Position numbers and translations under genes: made by a program
The notes under the pieces: model-generated
The model's input: only the letters and a program-made list of their open reading frames with translations
What the model was told of the DNA's origin: nothing
Database searches by the model: none
Shown here: positions 11,545 through 22,195 of the stretch, piece by piece
Position numbering within the stretch: position 1 is the stretch's first letter
How the letters are laid out: each line of letters opens with the position of its first letter
Origin: Gnetum montanum
Taxonomy: Eukaryota; Streptophyta; Gnetopsida; Gnetales; Gnetaceae
Length of the DNA stretch: 64,000 nucleotides
Assembly: GCA_015680685.1 (NCBI GenBank)
Contig: MNCI01005012.1
Span: 169,801-233,800, forward strand
Direction: 5' to 3'

Positions 11545-12330
11545 CGCATTGTTTCATCCCATGATGAGCAACTATGAGAGTACTAGAACAACAAGGCGTA
11601 CGATCACTTGGTATTTTGTTCAAGGGAGGAGTGATTTTTGTTTTGTGGCACTTTTCTTTTTGTTGTTTTTATTCTTTCTTCTTATTTTATTTTTCTTTCC
11701 ACTGAATCCAAAGAAGCCACCAACCATCAAGCAAGGGTGCATGTCTTTCTAGTGGGACCCCCTAGAACAACATTGGATTTTTGAGTGCCCTTTTGATTAC
11801 TCTTACTCCCATTTTTCATTAGATCTACAAGGATCTTAGTATGACCATGTTCCATGATAACTCCCACAAACGTCACCAAAGAGAATCCGCAAGTCCCCTT
11901 GATGTCACACCCTAATCATTCCCTCTTGGTCCATCCTTCTTCATTCTGGGTACAATGAACATAAAATTAATTTTAAGTTTTAAGAATGTTAAGAATATCA
12001 CTATACCCTCTAACAGAACTTCTTATTTGTAGAATGGATGAGTGGGTGTAATGGGCTCATTGTCTACATAATTGATCACTCGAGACTTGATAACATAGAA
12101 CACACCTGAACCAACGATCCACATGAGTGTTTTATTAGTAGACGAGATTACTTGTAAAAAACATAAAAGAACAAAAACACAAAAAGATAAAAAAGATAAA
12201 ACAAGAGATTGAAAAATGAAAAACTAGAAAACAAAAAGTTGTAAAATTAAAGAAAATTAAAGAAAAATAAAAAGTATTTATTAATCCTAGTTGCTATTAG
12301 AATGGGGGATATCCCTCATAGCTAAATGGT
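11545..12330 (-). other. Post-gag noncoding stretch of element A
   Basis: No credible frame. On the minus strand it carries a Phe/Leu-rich T/A tract, then an AATGAGYCCAYNNT... segment and a GGGTGTGACATCAAGGGGA segment; both align with element B at about 28724-28860 (GGGTGTAACTTCAAGGGGA). This marks the post-integrase leader of the 3' region and shows where the polymerase was removed. Confidence 0.6.
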
Positions 12331-14566
12331 TGAGGATGGAAAGGATTAATAAATGACGATGGGGATCCTTGCATGTTGGAAATATTGGGGCCCAGTCATA
12401 GTTACCCCATCGAGTTTCACACACTTGATTATAGTAAGCATAGTGGGGAAATTTATACAATGTAGTTCTCGGATAACGAGTTCACCCACTATGATATTTG
12501 GGACCATTAGATGGTATACAAGGATTGGGATGTCGCCCTCCATGGTTGTATTCATTGGGCCATATTGTTGTTGGAGTGTGAGTTGATGGCCCTGATGAAG
12601 TAACATGAGGCATGGGGTTCGAAGATAAGGGTGCACCATAGGTTTGGACTTGTGCTGAGTTGGATGATGCAGTGGCCTTGGAATTGTGTTGTCCCTTCCT
12701 AGGGTCATTTCTAAAGAAGGGACGCCTACGATGTTGCTAAGGTCTCTCATTGATGTTGAAAATATTAGCACAAGTGATGTTTGGAGGTTGTTGTTGGGGT
12801 GTAGGCACCTTAGGAATAGTTGGTGGTGATGTAGAAGGAGGGAAAGGATGAGAATGTTGAAAATGCAGAGAAATGTTAGGTGCACAAGGCAGTGGTTGTG
12901 ATGAGGACATGGGTTGATAGTATTGGGGAGAATAGTAATGCAGTGAGACAGAGTATGTTGGCCCAGTTGGAGAAACAAGATGTTGAACAAGATAAGCATT
13001 TGGATTTAGATGATATGAAGGGTGTCTCCAATTTAGGGGTGGTCTTCTCCATGACTAGGATTATTGCCACTGTGATCGAACACAATATCTCTGTACAAAC
13101 TCTGGATGTAATGTGTTTCCCCAATGCTCATAAAAATGTAACAATATTGGGCATTGGCCCCTGGGGTGATCGTAAAGGCATATGTTGCATTCATACGTAT
13201 GATTGGTAGTTGAGCTCTTATTTTTCTTATCCCTTCTTTCTGATTGTCTAATGATATTTTGTCCTACTTCTTAGGTTTTCAAAACTTTATCTCCAATAAT
13301 ATCGATAAATTCTCCACACTTTTTATACGTCCATTCCAACATCTTATTAATCTTTGCCTTGACTTCTTCTAATGATTTTTGTACTGGCAAAGATGGTTCT
13401 ATCTCCTTGTGGTAGGTTGATTTCTCCTTTTTGTGATTATGGACCTTTTTTAAGTTGAGATTTTGGTCTTGATGTTTTTCAACACTCTAGCATCTAACCA
13501 TTTCTCCTTCTTCTTTTGCTACCCACTTAATAAGCTCTTGGATTTGATGGGTTTGTAGTTTATAGAATTGACCTTGGGCATACATCCCTAGGGTTTCTCT
13601 TGTTGCATCATGAAGCCCATCAATGATATGGTACATTAGCCTTTCCTCGGAAAACCCATGGCCTGGACAGTTGTTTAATAATGCGTAATATCTTTCTAAG
13701 GCCATGTCCAAGGGTTCATGTTGTGCTTGTTTCCATCCTTGGATTTGTTTGCTCAAGGCTGACACTCTTGCATAGGTTTGATATTTTTCATTAAAGAGTT
13801 CTACCATTGTTGACCAACGTCATATTGAATTTGGTTTTAATGATCTATACCATACTTTTGTTTGGCCAACAAGTGTCATAGGAAAGAGATTAAGTTTTTT
13901 GCAACTGTTATCAATGTTGTTCCATGCATAGGCATCGTAGAAGGCTTGTAAATTTTGATGTGGATCTAAGTCATAGCCTCCTAAGAAATTAGGGAAGTTG
14001 TTTAAATCGAGCCTAGGTAGAAGGCTCTCTTTACAATGCCTACGGGAGATTCAAACAACCTCTTGTATTAGCATTAGGCTTTTAGTGGCTAGCAAGGGTT
14101 CATCATCACTAAGTAGGTTGTGAGTTTGTAAGTTGAGGTGATGTTGCCTTCGTTTATGTTGGCATTCTTGATTTTCTTTGTGAGCTTGATTTTTAGTTCT
14201 ATGCCGATCCCTTGAAAGATAGTCATCCATGTCACAATATGATGTTGAAGGAGTAGAGGAAGAGAAGGAACTATAAAACTCATTATGACTTTTGTAAGTC
14301 TTCCAATTATCCCCAAGTAAGTTCTTGTTAGTTATTGAGAAGGTCCTAGGCCTTTCGGGCCTCCTTGTTCTATGGGATGTCTCATCCTCACTAGAGGTGT
14401 CAGAGTTGGATGACAAGAGTCTTTGAGTATCATTGGGGTGTTCATAAACATAGGGGACTCCTACATAAGGTTGAGTACTCCAATCTTCATTGTCATCTAA
14501 TTAGTTGGTTCTCCAATGAACTACCTCACTAGATGTGGCATTATTATAGTCTTGTAAGAGAGGCAT
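12300..14566 (-). pseudogene. gag: Element A gag, decayed
   Basis: Start ATG at 14566 (MPLLQDYNNATSSEVV), matching C. 14051-14416 is an open stretch rich in Ser/Arg/His with RRPERPRTFS. 13487-13807 holds the gag core: ELFNEKYQTYARVS, ALERYYALLNNCPGHGF and a helical QELIKWVAKEEGE. 12346-13000 encodes a Pro/Gln/Asn-rich tail with RRPFFRN, as in B (RPFFRT, about 24600). Stop codons and frame changes interrupt it. The length, about 2.2 kb, is similar to B gag. This is the only element protein that A retains. Confidence 0.75.
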
Positions 14567-14687
14567 GGTTGTGAAAGTATGTGTGAATTCGTATGTGACT
14601 TTTGTAATTATTTCTTCTTGAAAGATATACCGTTAATTCCTATACAGTGACCTTGTATGATATAACTAATCTAGATAACTAGTACTG

Positions 14688-14705
14688 TCCCCGACAATGG
14701 TGCCA
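14688..14705 (-). other. Primer binding site of element A (tRNA-Asp type)
   Basis: Minus-strand TGGCACCATTGTCGGGGA, one base from the LTR edge. Confidence 0.85.
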
Positions 14706-14706
14706 A

Positions 14707-15579
14707 TGATGAGTGGCGAGGTACCCCTACACTCAACCATACGAATACAAGCGTTACACGCGCGATCCAGTCGAACTTCGTACATGGACTAGTTGTGGCA
14801 TCTAGATAGTTAGCCTTAGGTCGCAATTCACTGTCTTCCCACCTGGACTAGTATTAGCTTTGTCATGTATGGTTTAGTCCAGAGTGAGGTGTATGATGTG
14901 GTTTCTAATCTAACGCTACTCCTGAAGGCAATGGAAAGTAATATTCACTAATCTAAGAGAGATAGGGTGAGAGAATCTAAACTAGCCTAAGTGCGATGAG
15001 CATCCGTTCCTTGATTATCTATACACATCTTGGACTTCATGCATGACTACCACTGGGATTACCAAGCACAGATCCTAGGTATGCTACTGGGTTACCAAGT
15101 AGTCACACTTACATGCTCGTAATCAAGTCGTACTCATTCTGTGTTTTAACATGAGTTTAAGGGTGAGAGAGATTAACTAGGAAAGAAGTAAATAAAAATT
15201 AATTAAATAATTAATCTAAGTGAATGCTTCAATGATGAAGTAATCTCGATCTTTATTGTCGGTCATGTGCATGTCTAAGTACATCACACTCGAATAAAGG
15301 ATGTTGTACAATTACATTCACCACACTGTGGGCATACATGGAGAGGAAAAGGGTTGAGAGGAAAAATGAAAACTAAAATCAAAACTAACTCTAAACTGAC
15401 TCCCCCGGATGATCTATCTACCTCTTATTTATAGATGAGGAGATAGGCCATGATATCGTGTATGCGATATCGCGGGTTGGGCTACGATATCACGTTGGCT
15501 GTGATATCACGGATGCGATATTGTAGGTGCGATATCGTGGGTGCGTTATCGCAGCTGTCAAAAAATTCATGACTCATCA
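14707..15579 (-). repeat. 5' LTR of element A
   Basis: 873 bp with TGATGAGT and ACTCATCA ends. TATA box at 15426-15433. About five exact GATATC sites plus decayed units lie at about 15448-15552. It is 65 bp longer than the 3' LTR because of this array. Confidence 0.92.
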
Positions 15580-15899
15580 AAAATTCTATTAATTAGGGTT
15601 ATTTAAGAGACGTAATACCAAACTCAAACAAAGGCCATCAATAAGAAGTTAAAAAGAACTAAATTCTCTTCAATTTTATTATGGTATAATATCTTTGAGA
15701 TTTATGAAAAAAAACTATATATCAAAATATAATGTCTTATTGTTATTGAGAGGGATAATGTGTATAGAGTTACTTAAGTTTGATGGTATTGAGAGAGATT
15801 TTTAGGGTTGATGGAATCAAGAAAGCTTTTTTGATACATTAATAATGGTCCAAGTTAGGAAGTTCTCTCATAGAAAAGTAAATATCCAATTTAAGGATG

Positions 15900-17680
15900 A
15901 AAGTTTTAAAAAGATGTATTTTATATCTTTTGATCTTAATAAAAATTCTTGAGAGGATCATCCTTAGTTGACTAGAGAAATTTTTCATAGAAAATTAAGT
16001 AAAGAGTACAAATTGGAGAATGAAGTTCTAGAACAAAGAGTAAAAACATCCATTAGATCACTACTATCAATAGTTGTAGCTTATGATTTAGGATAAATAA
16101 AAGAAAAAATATTTTTTCCACAATGAAAATTTTGAAAAGATATTTAAATAAAATAGCATATAGTATGTAGAATAAGCATAAAGTATTTCAAATTAAATAA
16201 TTATTAACTATATGTAAGTCTTGGTTTTAGCCCAAAAGACTCATGTCTACCAAGAGTCTTAAAACAAGCCTAGAGAACTTGAATATATATGTTAAGAGTC
16301 TTGGCACAAGCCTAGATAAGTTGAATATATATTTTAGAATTCTTTGCATAAAGCCTATAGAACTCATTAAAAGACTTGCTTAAAATCTTGAAGAACTTAT
16401 GTATGTATGTCAAGAGTATTCACATAAGCTTGGAGAACTTAGTTATGTATGTCAAGAGTCTTATAATAAAGCCTATAGGACTCATTAAAAGTATTAGCAC
16501 AAGCCTAGAGGATTTAAGTATGTATGTCATAAGCCTTAATATAAAGCTTGGTGGTCTCATTAAAAGTATTAACATAAAGCATAGATGACTTGTATGTTAG
16601 TTAAAAATCTTGGCGTAGTCTTAGCACATGCTTGAAGGACTTGCATATGTATTTCATGAGTAAAACTGAAAAACATAGTATTATACTACTATATCTTATT
16701 ATATTGTTCTATGTTAATGACATGATAATAGCAGGAAGTGACATACATGTTAATAATATAAAAGTGATATGCATGACTTCATAAAAGTAACATACATGAA
16801 TTAATAAGTTAAATCTTGTCTTATTTTAGATAAAAATAATGTTAATATTGGACATGAAAATTTGATGAGACAAGGTTAAGAGAAGACTTTGGCCTAGACA
16901 ATCTACATTTGTTGGAAAATTTTGAAACAGATATTATAAGTTGGATTATAAACTAATAACTATATCCTATGAAATAAGATTGAAACTTTAAGTTCAATAA
17001 TATCTAAAGAAGAAATGATCTACTTATGAAAATTATATATGCTAGTATTATCGACCATTTGATATATGTAAATATATAATTATTAGTATGACATCAAATA
17101 TTACATAAATTATTTAAAAACATGGTTGTATTGCTATATTGCTATGGTAATTTGGACTTTGGTGTTTGTCATCAAAGTGATTATTCCTCTCTACATGATA
17201 GTTTGAATGCTAATTAAAATAGAAATGTGTGTGTTTAAATCTCATTACTAATGCTCTCATGGAAGAGGTAAATATAGTTTTGGGTAGCTTAGCCTACTAC
17301 TGAAGCTAAATATGTTATTGTAAAGTTAATCATGAAGGAACATGTATTTAGAGATTGATAGCTAAACTTAAAATTAATGATAAGATTTTAAAAATTATCT
17401 AAGATAATCAAAGTGTTATACAAATATGTGGAAATCCCATTTCTACTATTAGACTAAGCAAATTAAGATATAATACCATGGAAATATCATATCAAATAGT
17501 TATGTAGTTGGTATTAAGATGATACCATCTAAGGTTTGGATCAAGCTTCATGACAACTTTATATTCAAGAGGAAGAATTATAATCAAAGTGAATATAAAA
17601 TATGATTCACATGAGCTAAACTATAGTATATTGAAGTTATATCATTAGTTTACAATCATTATCATTTATGAGATTAGTTA
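15900..17680 (+). pseudogene. pol: Copia-type polymerase remnant (RT and RNase H)
   Basis: About 16045-16110 reads TSIRSLLSIVVAYDL, the Copia RT segment before the polymerase palm. 16695-16740 reads ILFYVNDMIIAGSDI, with N replacing the first catalytic Asp of YVDDM. About 17285-17350 gives a decayed STTEAKY segment and 17400-17510 gives DNQSVIQICGNP followed by an H/K-like relic, the Copia RNase H region. Stops are dense. A 42-bp minisatellite (16252-16640) occupies the place of the middle of RT. Element A is inserted upstream at 15580. Confidence 0.75.
16252..16640 (+). repeat. 42-bp minisatellite inside the Copia RT remnant
   Basis: Units start AAGAGTCTT..., contain ACAAGCCTAGAGAACTT and end TATGTATGTC; the first two (16252-16293, 16294-16335) are exactly 42 bp. 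Later units vary and some are joined through a shorter unit ending CTCATTAAAAG. About eight to nine degenerate units are visible. Confidence 0.8.
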
Positions 17681-17699
17681 TCTTATGATGCAATATAGT

Positions 17700-19885
17700 G
17701 CTTATTATTTAATTAAATATAGCTATCAAATATTTTATGTAAACTACTGTTTATGTATAGTCATTTTGTTGTTGTTATTATTGAATAGACATCTAGATAA
17801 TACTTCCTACTAACAATTACCCAACACTATAAATTTATGTACATGCATGTGTAAAATGTAGTGTGTGCATTTTTCTAAGTTGTGTTTTACTCTTTAACTA
17901 TCTCTATTCTTGAGCATCATCCTTTTTATGTTTTGTTTAGTAATTCTCTTTCTAAGCTACTATATTGTACATGCAATAGTAATAAACTATGTATGAGTCA
18001 CATGTAATAGTCACTGTACTAGAACTATAAGTCATATCATCAAATAGTCCATGTAAGAAAGCATAGGTTGATGAACATCATTAAATGTGAGAAGTTGTAA
18101 TAATATACATAAAGCCCAAAAAAGAAAATATGAATGTAATTGATATGATCCCAAATGCTATATATTTGGGGTGTTGAGATGAGAGTGAGTCTAAAACTAT
18201 GCAAACATTTCAACAAAGCTATTACATCTTTCTTTTCTTTACTTGGTTCTACCTTTGTCTTTCTTAGATATAGTGTTCAAATTCTTTCATATCTCTTATA
18301 ATATGTAGTTCATTCAAACTATACATATGCATTTTTTTACTTCTCTATTCTATTTCAATTATAGTGAAAACTATTGAATTTTAAAATTATTTTTCTTGTT
18401 CTTTTTGTTTTTAATAACTTTTATGTATTAGATTTTTCTTTTTAACCTTTATGTCATGCTTTTATAAAATTATCATTTAATTTTTTTTTAATTTTGAAAG
18501 TTAATTTAAATTAATTTTTAAAATTTTGGGGCAAGAGTGAAACCCCTCCAAGTAATAAAAAAACAAACTCTTAGTAGTTAGTTTGCTAGCACCAAGTCCA
18601 CTATCCTTGTTGTGTATATTTGTTAATAGATATATATATATATATGATATAAAATAAATAAATAAAAATTAAGATAAAATAAATTAATTATAATAAAATT
18701 TATTAAGAATTATATAATAATAATAATAAATTTATTTTTAAACAATTTACAAGGCTATTGGCCACCACAATGGCTAGGTTGCCTACTACACTAGGAGGCA
18801 CAACTCAACCACACTATGCAGCAACAAGGTTGTGTAGTATCTAAATGTTATTATAAGGCCATGCTACACCATATTATAGGAGCATATAGTGCCCACCATA
18901 GTCCTATGTGACATAGAAAAAAATCATCACTTGTATTGCCACCTCCTTCACATGCTCCAATTACCTCCCATCGTCATTTTCATTTTTGCTTACTAGCCCT
19001 CACCACACTTACTATTACATTGTCCATTTTTTGCCATCCCCTACTATTATCACTGAAAAATGCTCACATAGTTTTTTCCTACCTTTCTTGATAGTATAGA
19101 TCCATGGTATCTAAGATATCATGAATACTAAAGATATGTACCAATCCAATGCTTGTAGATACTACAAATACCATAGGTTTATACCCAATTAGATGCTTGT
19201 GGATACTACTATTCTACATTAAAATTGAGCAACAAAAAGTATGTTAAATTTAATATTCAAATATTGATGCGTGGTTAAATATAACCAAGTTAATCAAATG
19301 GGTTGATTGATAGACACTTGTTTAAAAACTAAGTAATTAACTATGCTTATTCTAGAGTATAATTAGGATGGGTGATCTCTTGGGAAGCTCTTGAAAATTC
19401 TTCAAATTCATGCCAAAATTTTTGAACTTTAGAAGTCATAACTTTTAATTTTGAAAGTATTTTCAAGAAAAAATATTCATTTTCAACAAATTTTAACTTT
19501 TTAAATGAGATGATGGTGTCACTTATAATATATTAGACTATAAAAATTAATTTTTAATCTACTCTCTTGAACCATGCTTTACAAGCTATAGAAAATAAAA
19601 TCATCATAACTTGAGCCTTTAATATATATTTTTAACTAATAAATAGTTATTTCTAATTTTTTTTAGAAATTTGAATCCAATGATAAGGTTAGATTGTTCA
19701 TGAAGCTAATAAACAACTAACAATTTAAATTGTATCTTAGTATATTATAACCTAGATGGACTAACCACATCTAATAATTTGATACTTACGACTAATAAAT
19801 TTGATCTTTTATGATCATATTGGACCTTAGAATTAGATTATTAAGTTATAGTAGACATAGGTTACTAATAATTGATACTACATTT
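17700..19885. other. AT-rich intergenic/relic DNA
   Basis: No supported gene. Possible Copia 3' LTR material follows the RNase H relic (a CTATAAATTTATG box at about 17829). A (TA)n run lies at about 18630-18645 and A/T-rich runs at 18640-18740. A less AT-rich patch at 18740-19070 has no recognisable frame. Confidence 0.4.
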
Positions 19886-20200
19886 TGTTGAAGTTTTATG
19901 GTGTTAAGCACTAGATATAATAGAAATGATTTTATGACTAATAAGATTGAAAAAAACATGCATCATTTGATATAAAAAAATTTATCATGTTATATGTGTC
20001 AAAATTAAAAACATAAATAAAGAAAGTAATAGAAAAAAATAAAGTAATCAAATATCTCTATCATAATCTATATACTGAGTTATGCATAGTGTTGTTTGTG
20101 TTTTGTACATTCTAAGAAGACCAAATTCATTACTTATAGTTATAATGGAACAATCATCTCTAATGAATGAACTAATACAATGAATAGTTATTATTAGTTA
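19886..20200 (-). repeat. 3' LTR of element H (end uncertain)
   Basis: Homology to 32952-33060 starts with TGTTGAAG and includes CACTAG..ATATAATAGAAA and AGATTGAAAAAAA. The inner end cannot be fixed because the other copy is truncated. A (TA)n run follows at 20284-20301. Confidence 0.5.
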
Positions 20201-20949
20201 AGAAACTTAATTATATATACTGAATTTCATATAATACAAACCACTATGGATGATGTTGTACACTATGGCATTATTATACACTATGACAATATATATATAT
20301 ATGCTCATGGTGTGGCTAAATATGGATAGTAACTTGCATGTTAACCTTTCTAGAACATATCAAATCTTCAACACCATCCCTTAAGCTTATCATGACATTA
20401 AAAATGTGTTTCTATACTATTTTTAACCAAATCCATGACTATAGATGAATGAAGTACAAAAGTCATCACATTTTAACTAATGTTCATAAAACTATAGAAA
20501 TTAGAGATTCATAAGCACAAATAATGATGTGGAGAAATGCTCTTATAATGGAATTTCAAGATAAATTTGCATTTTCAAAGTAAGCATCATAAATCCTAGA
20601 AATTATCAATTTAATTCCTAACTACTAATGATAATAAAAATTAATGAAATGTAATAGGGAGAAATATTTCCTTCCTAAATACATGTTATAACTCATTTTG
20701 GTCATTATATAGTAATTTCTAAAATGCATAGGAAAATAACTAAAGATATCAAGGGTAGTTATCTCCTTCAAAATATATTACATCATAATTAAACTATGAA
20801 CCATAGAATAGAAACATATGTTGTCATAGTAAATTTAGAATTAAATTACTTTACTATCTAACAAAAGAAGTTACAAATAGATTAGATACAAATAATACAA
20901 ATAAGAATCATCAATTAATAAAGAAGTCTATATTTTCACCTATACGATT

Positions 20950-21249
20950 ATCAAAAATATTTACTAATGATTCTAGCTATGACTTCATAGTAGATTCTTT
21001 CATCATACACTCTTCTAGAACCATAGGAATATTTGAAGATGATGATGGAACATCATGAGCTAGCTCTTTAATCTCATGTTTAATAGTCTTCTTCTAAACC
21101 TTTATTAAAACTTCACTAAACATAGCCAAAAGTGATGGTGGCATCACGGTGAACTCAAATTAGAGATCATAACCTTCACTTAAATAAAATTTCAACAACT
21201 TTGTGTAATTCTCTATGAATTTTTTAGAAATAATTTATTCCTATAAACT
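20950..21249 (-). pseudogene. Element H ORF, C-terminal part
   Basis: Continues, in the same frame, the coiled-coil-rich reading frame at 31355-32000 after the B insertion and one copy of its 5-bp duplication are removed. It contains KKFIENYTKLLKFYLSEGYD and VMPPSLLAMFSEVLIKV, then a Ser-rich VPSSSNIP tail. Several TAG/TAA stops occur. I do not recognise a family; position after the primer site suggests a gag-like role. Confidence 0.45.
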
Positions 21250-22069
21250 TGATGAGAGCGGTTACTCTAGCGGTTACTCTAGTAGTTATTCTAATTATTA
21301 GAGTGGTTACTCGAGCAATTACTCTAATTATTAGAGTGGTTACTCTAGCGGTTACTCTAGCAATTACTCTAATTATTAGAGTGGTTACTCTAGCAGTTAC
21401 TCTAATTATTAGAGTAGTTTCTCTAGCGGTTACTCTAGTACTTATTCTAATTATTAGAGTGGTTACTTTAGCAGTTATTCTAATTATTAGAGCGGTTACT
21501 CTAATTATTAGAGTAGTTGCTGCCAAGCCTATAAATATAGTGCCCAGGTGCACAATTGGAAAGAAGTCTTTTAGCAGTCAAGTAGCGAAACTCTTGTAGT
21601 CTGTTTGAAAGTCAGAGTATTTTCCAAGTGCTCGTAGCAAGAGGTCTNAATAATTAAATTACACAAGCATGACCACTTTGAGCATGCATGTAATGCTTGG
21701 TAACGTAGTAAAGATTAGCGTTTGGTAATCCCAGTAGTGTTGCACTGGTTCAAGATGTGTATGGCAAGTGGGAACGTATGATGGTGTTAGGATTAGTTAG
21801 AACTTAGTTAATGAGTAGTTAAGTTAAATTAATCACTTAGTTACCTCTCTCCTTCCCTACTAGCACAGGACATAAAAACATAAAAGCTATAAAAATCATA
21901 TGCCTCAAGCTTACTTCACCATACAATCGTGACATACAGGTAAGCTTCAGAAGACAATGATCAACCAACCCATCCTTGTTCCACAAGGGCTTATAAGCAC
22001 TTAGTCCTTAGAATTTGACCGTATCCTGCGTGAAATGCTTGTATTTGTATGGTACCTTGCCACTCATCA
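21250..22069 (+). repeat. 5' LTR of element B
   Basis: 820 bp, TGATGAGA...CTCATCA. TATA box 21530-21537. A single N at 21648 marks a place where about 190 bp present in the 3' LTR is missing. Confidence 0.92.
21254..21520. repeat. CTCTAATTATTAGAG palindrome array in the 5' LTR of B
   Basis: Repeated blocks of the palindrome CTCTAAT-T-ATTAGAG separated by GTGGTTACTCTAGCGGTTA-type units; about seven palindromes. Ends about 15 bp upstream of TATA. Translated frames over it are repeat artefacts. Confidence 0.9.
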
Positions 22070-22070
22070 T

Positions 22071-22088
22071 TGGTGCCATTGCCGAGGA
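22071..22088 (+). other. Primer binding site of element B (tRNA-Asp type)
   Basis: TGGTGCCATTGCCGAGGA, one base after the LTR. Confidence 0.85.
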
Positions 22089-22195
22089 CTTAGTTGTTTG
22101 TGCGCTAACTAAAACATAGGAAATCATTCACATCATTGGAACAAACCCTTAGTGCTGGTTGAGAAAATAATAAATAAGAATACATATAGACAAGT

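Larger units (their letters stand above)
8783..15579 (-). mobile_element. Element A: complete but polymerase-deleted Ty3/gypsy (Athila-like), minus strand
   Basis: Both LTRs are present (8783-9590 and 14707-15579), flanked by the 5-bp direct repeat AAAAT (8778-8782 and 15580-15584), with primer site, gag and polypurine tract in place. After the C-terminal end of gag (about 12340 going left) the sequence passes straight into DNA homologous to the post-integrase region of element B (about 28480-28930). Protease, RT, RNase H and integrase are absent. A 721-bp assembly gap lies further left but is too small for a polymerase. It is therefore a gag-carrying non-autonomous derivative. Confidence 0.85.

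Noticed and set aside
10748-11623. Long open frames across the first gap, and 59777-60151 across the second
   Set aside because: Made almost wholly of unknown bases.
12346-12999. 217-codon frame rich in Leu/His/Pro
   Set aside because: It is an out-of-frame reading of the gag C-terminal tail; the neighbouring frame carries the RRPFFRN motif shared with element B.
21224-21599. Open frames on both strands encoding repeated Thr/Leu/Ile/Arg/Val runs (also 30336-30663)
   Set aside because: They are translations of the palindrome array in the B LTRs, open on both strands because the repeat is palindromic and free of stops.
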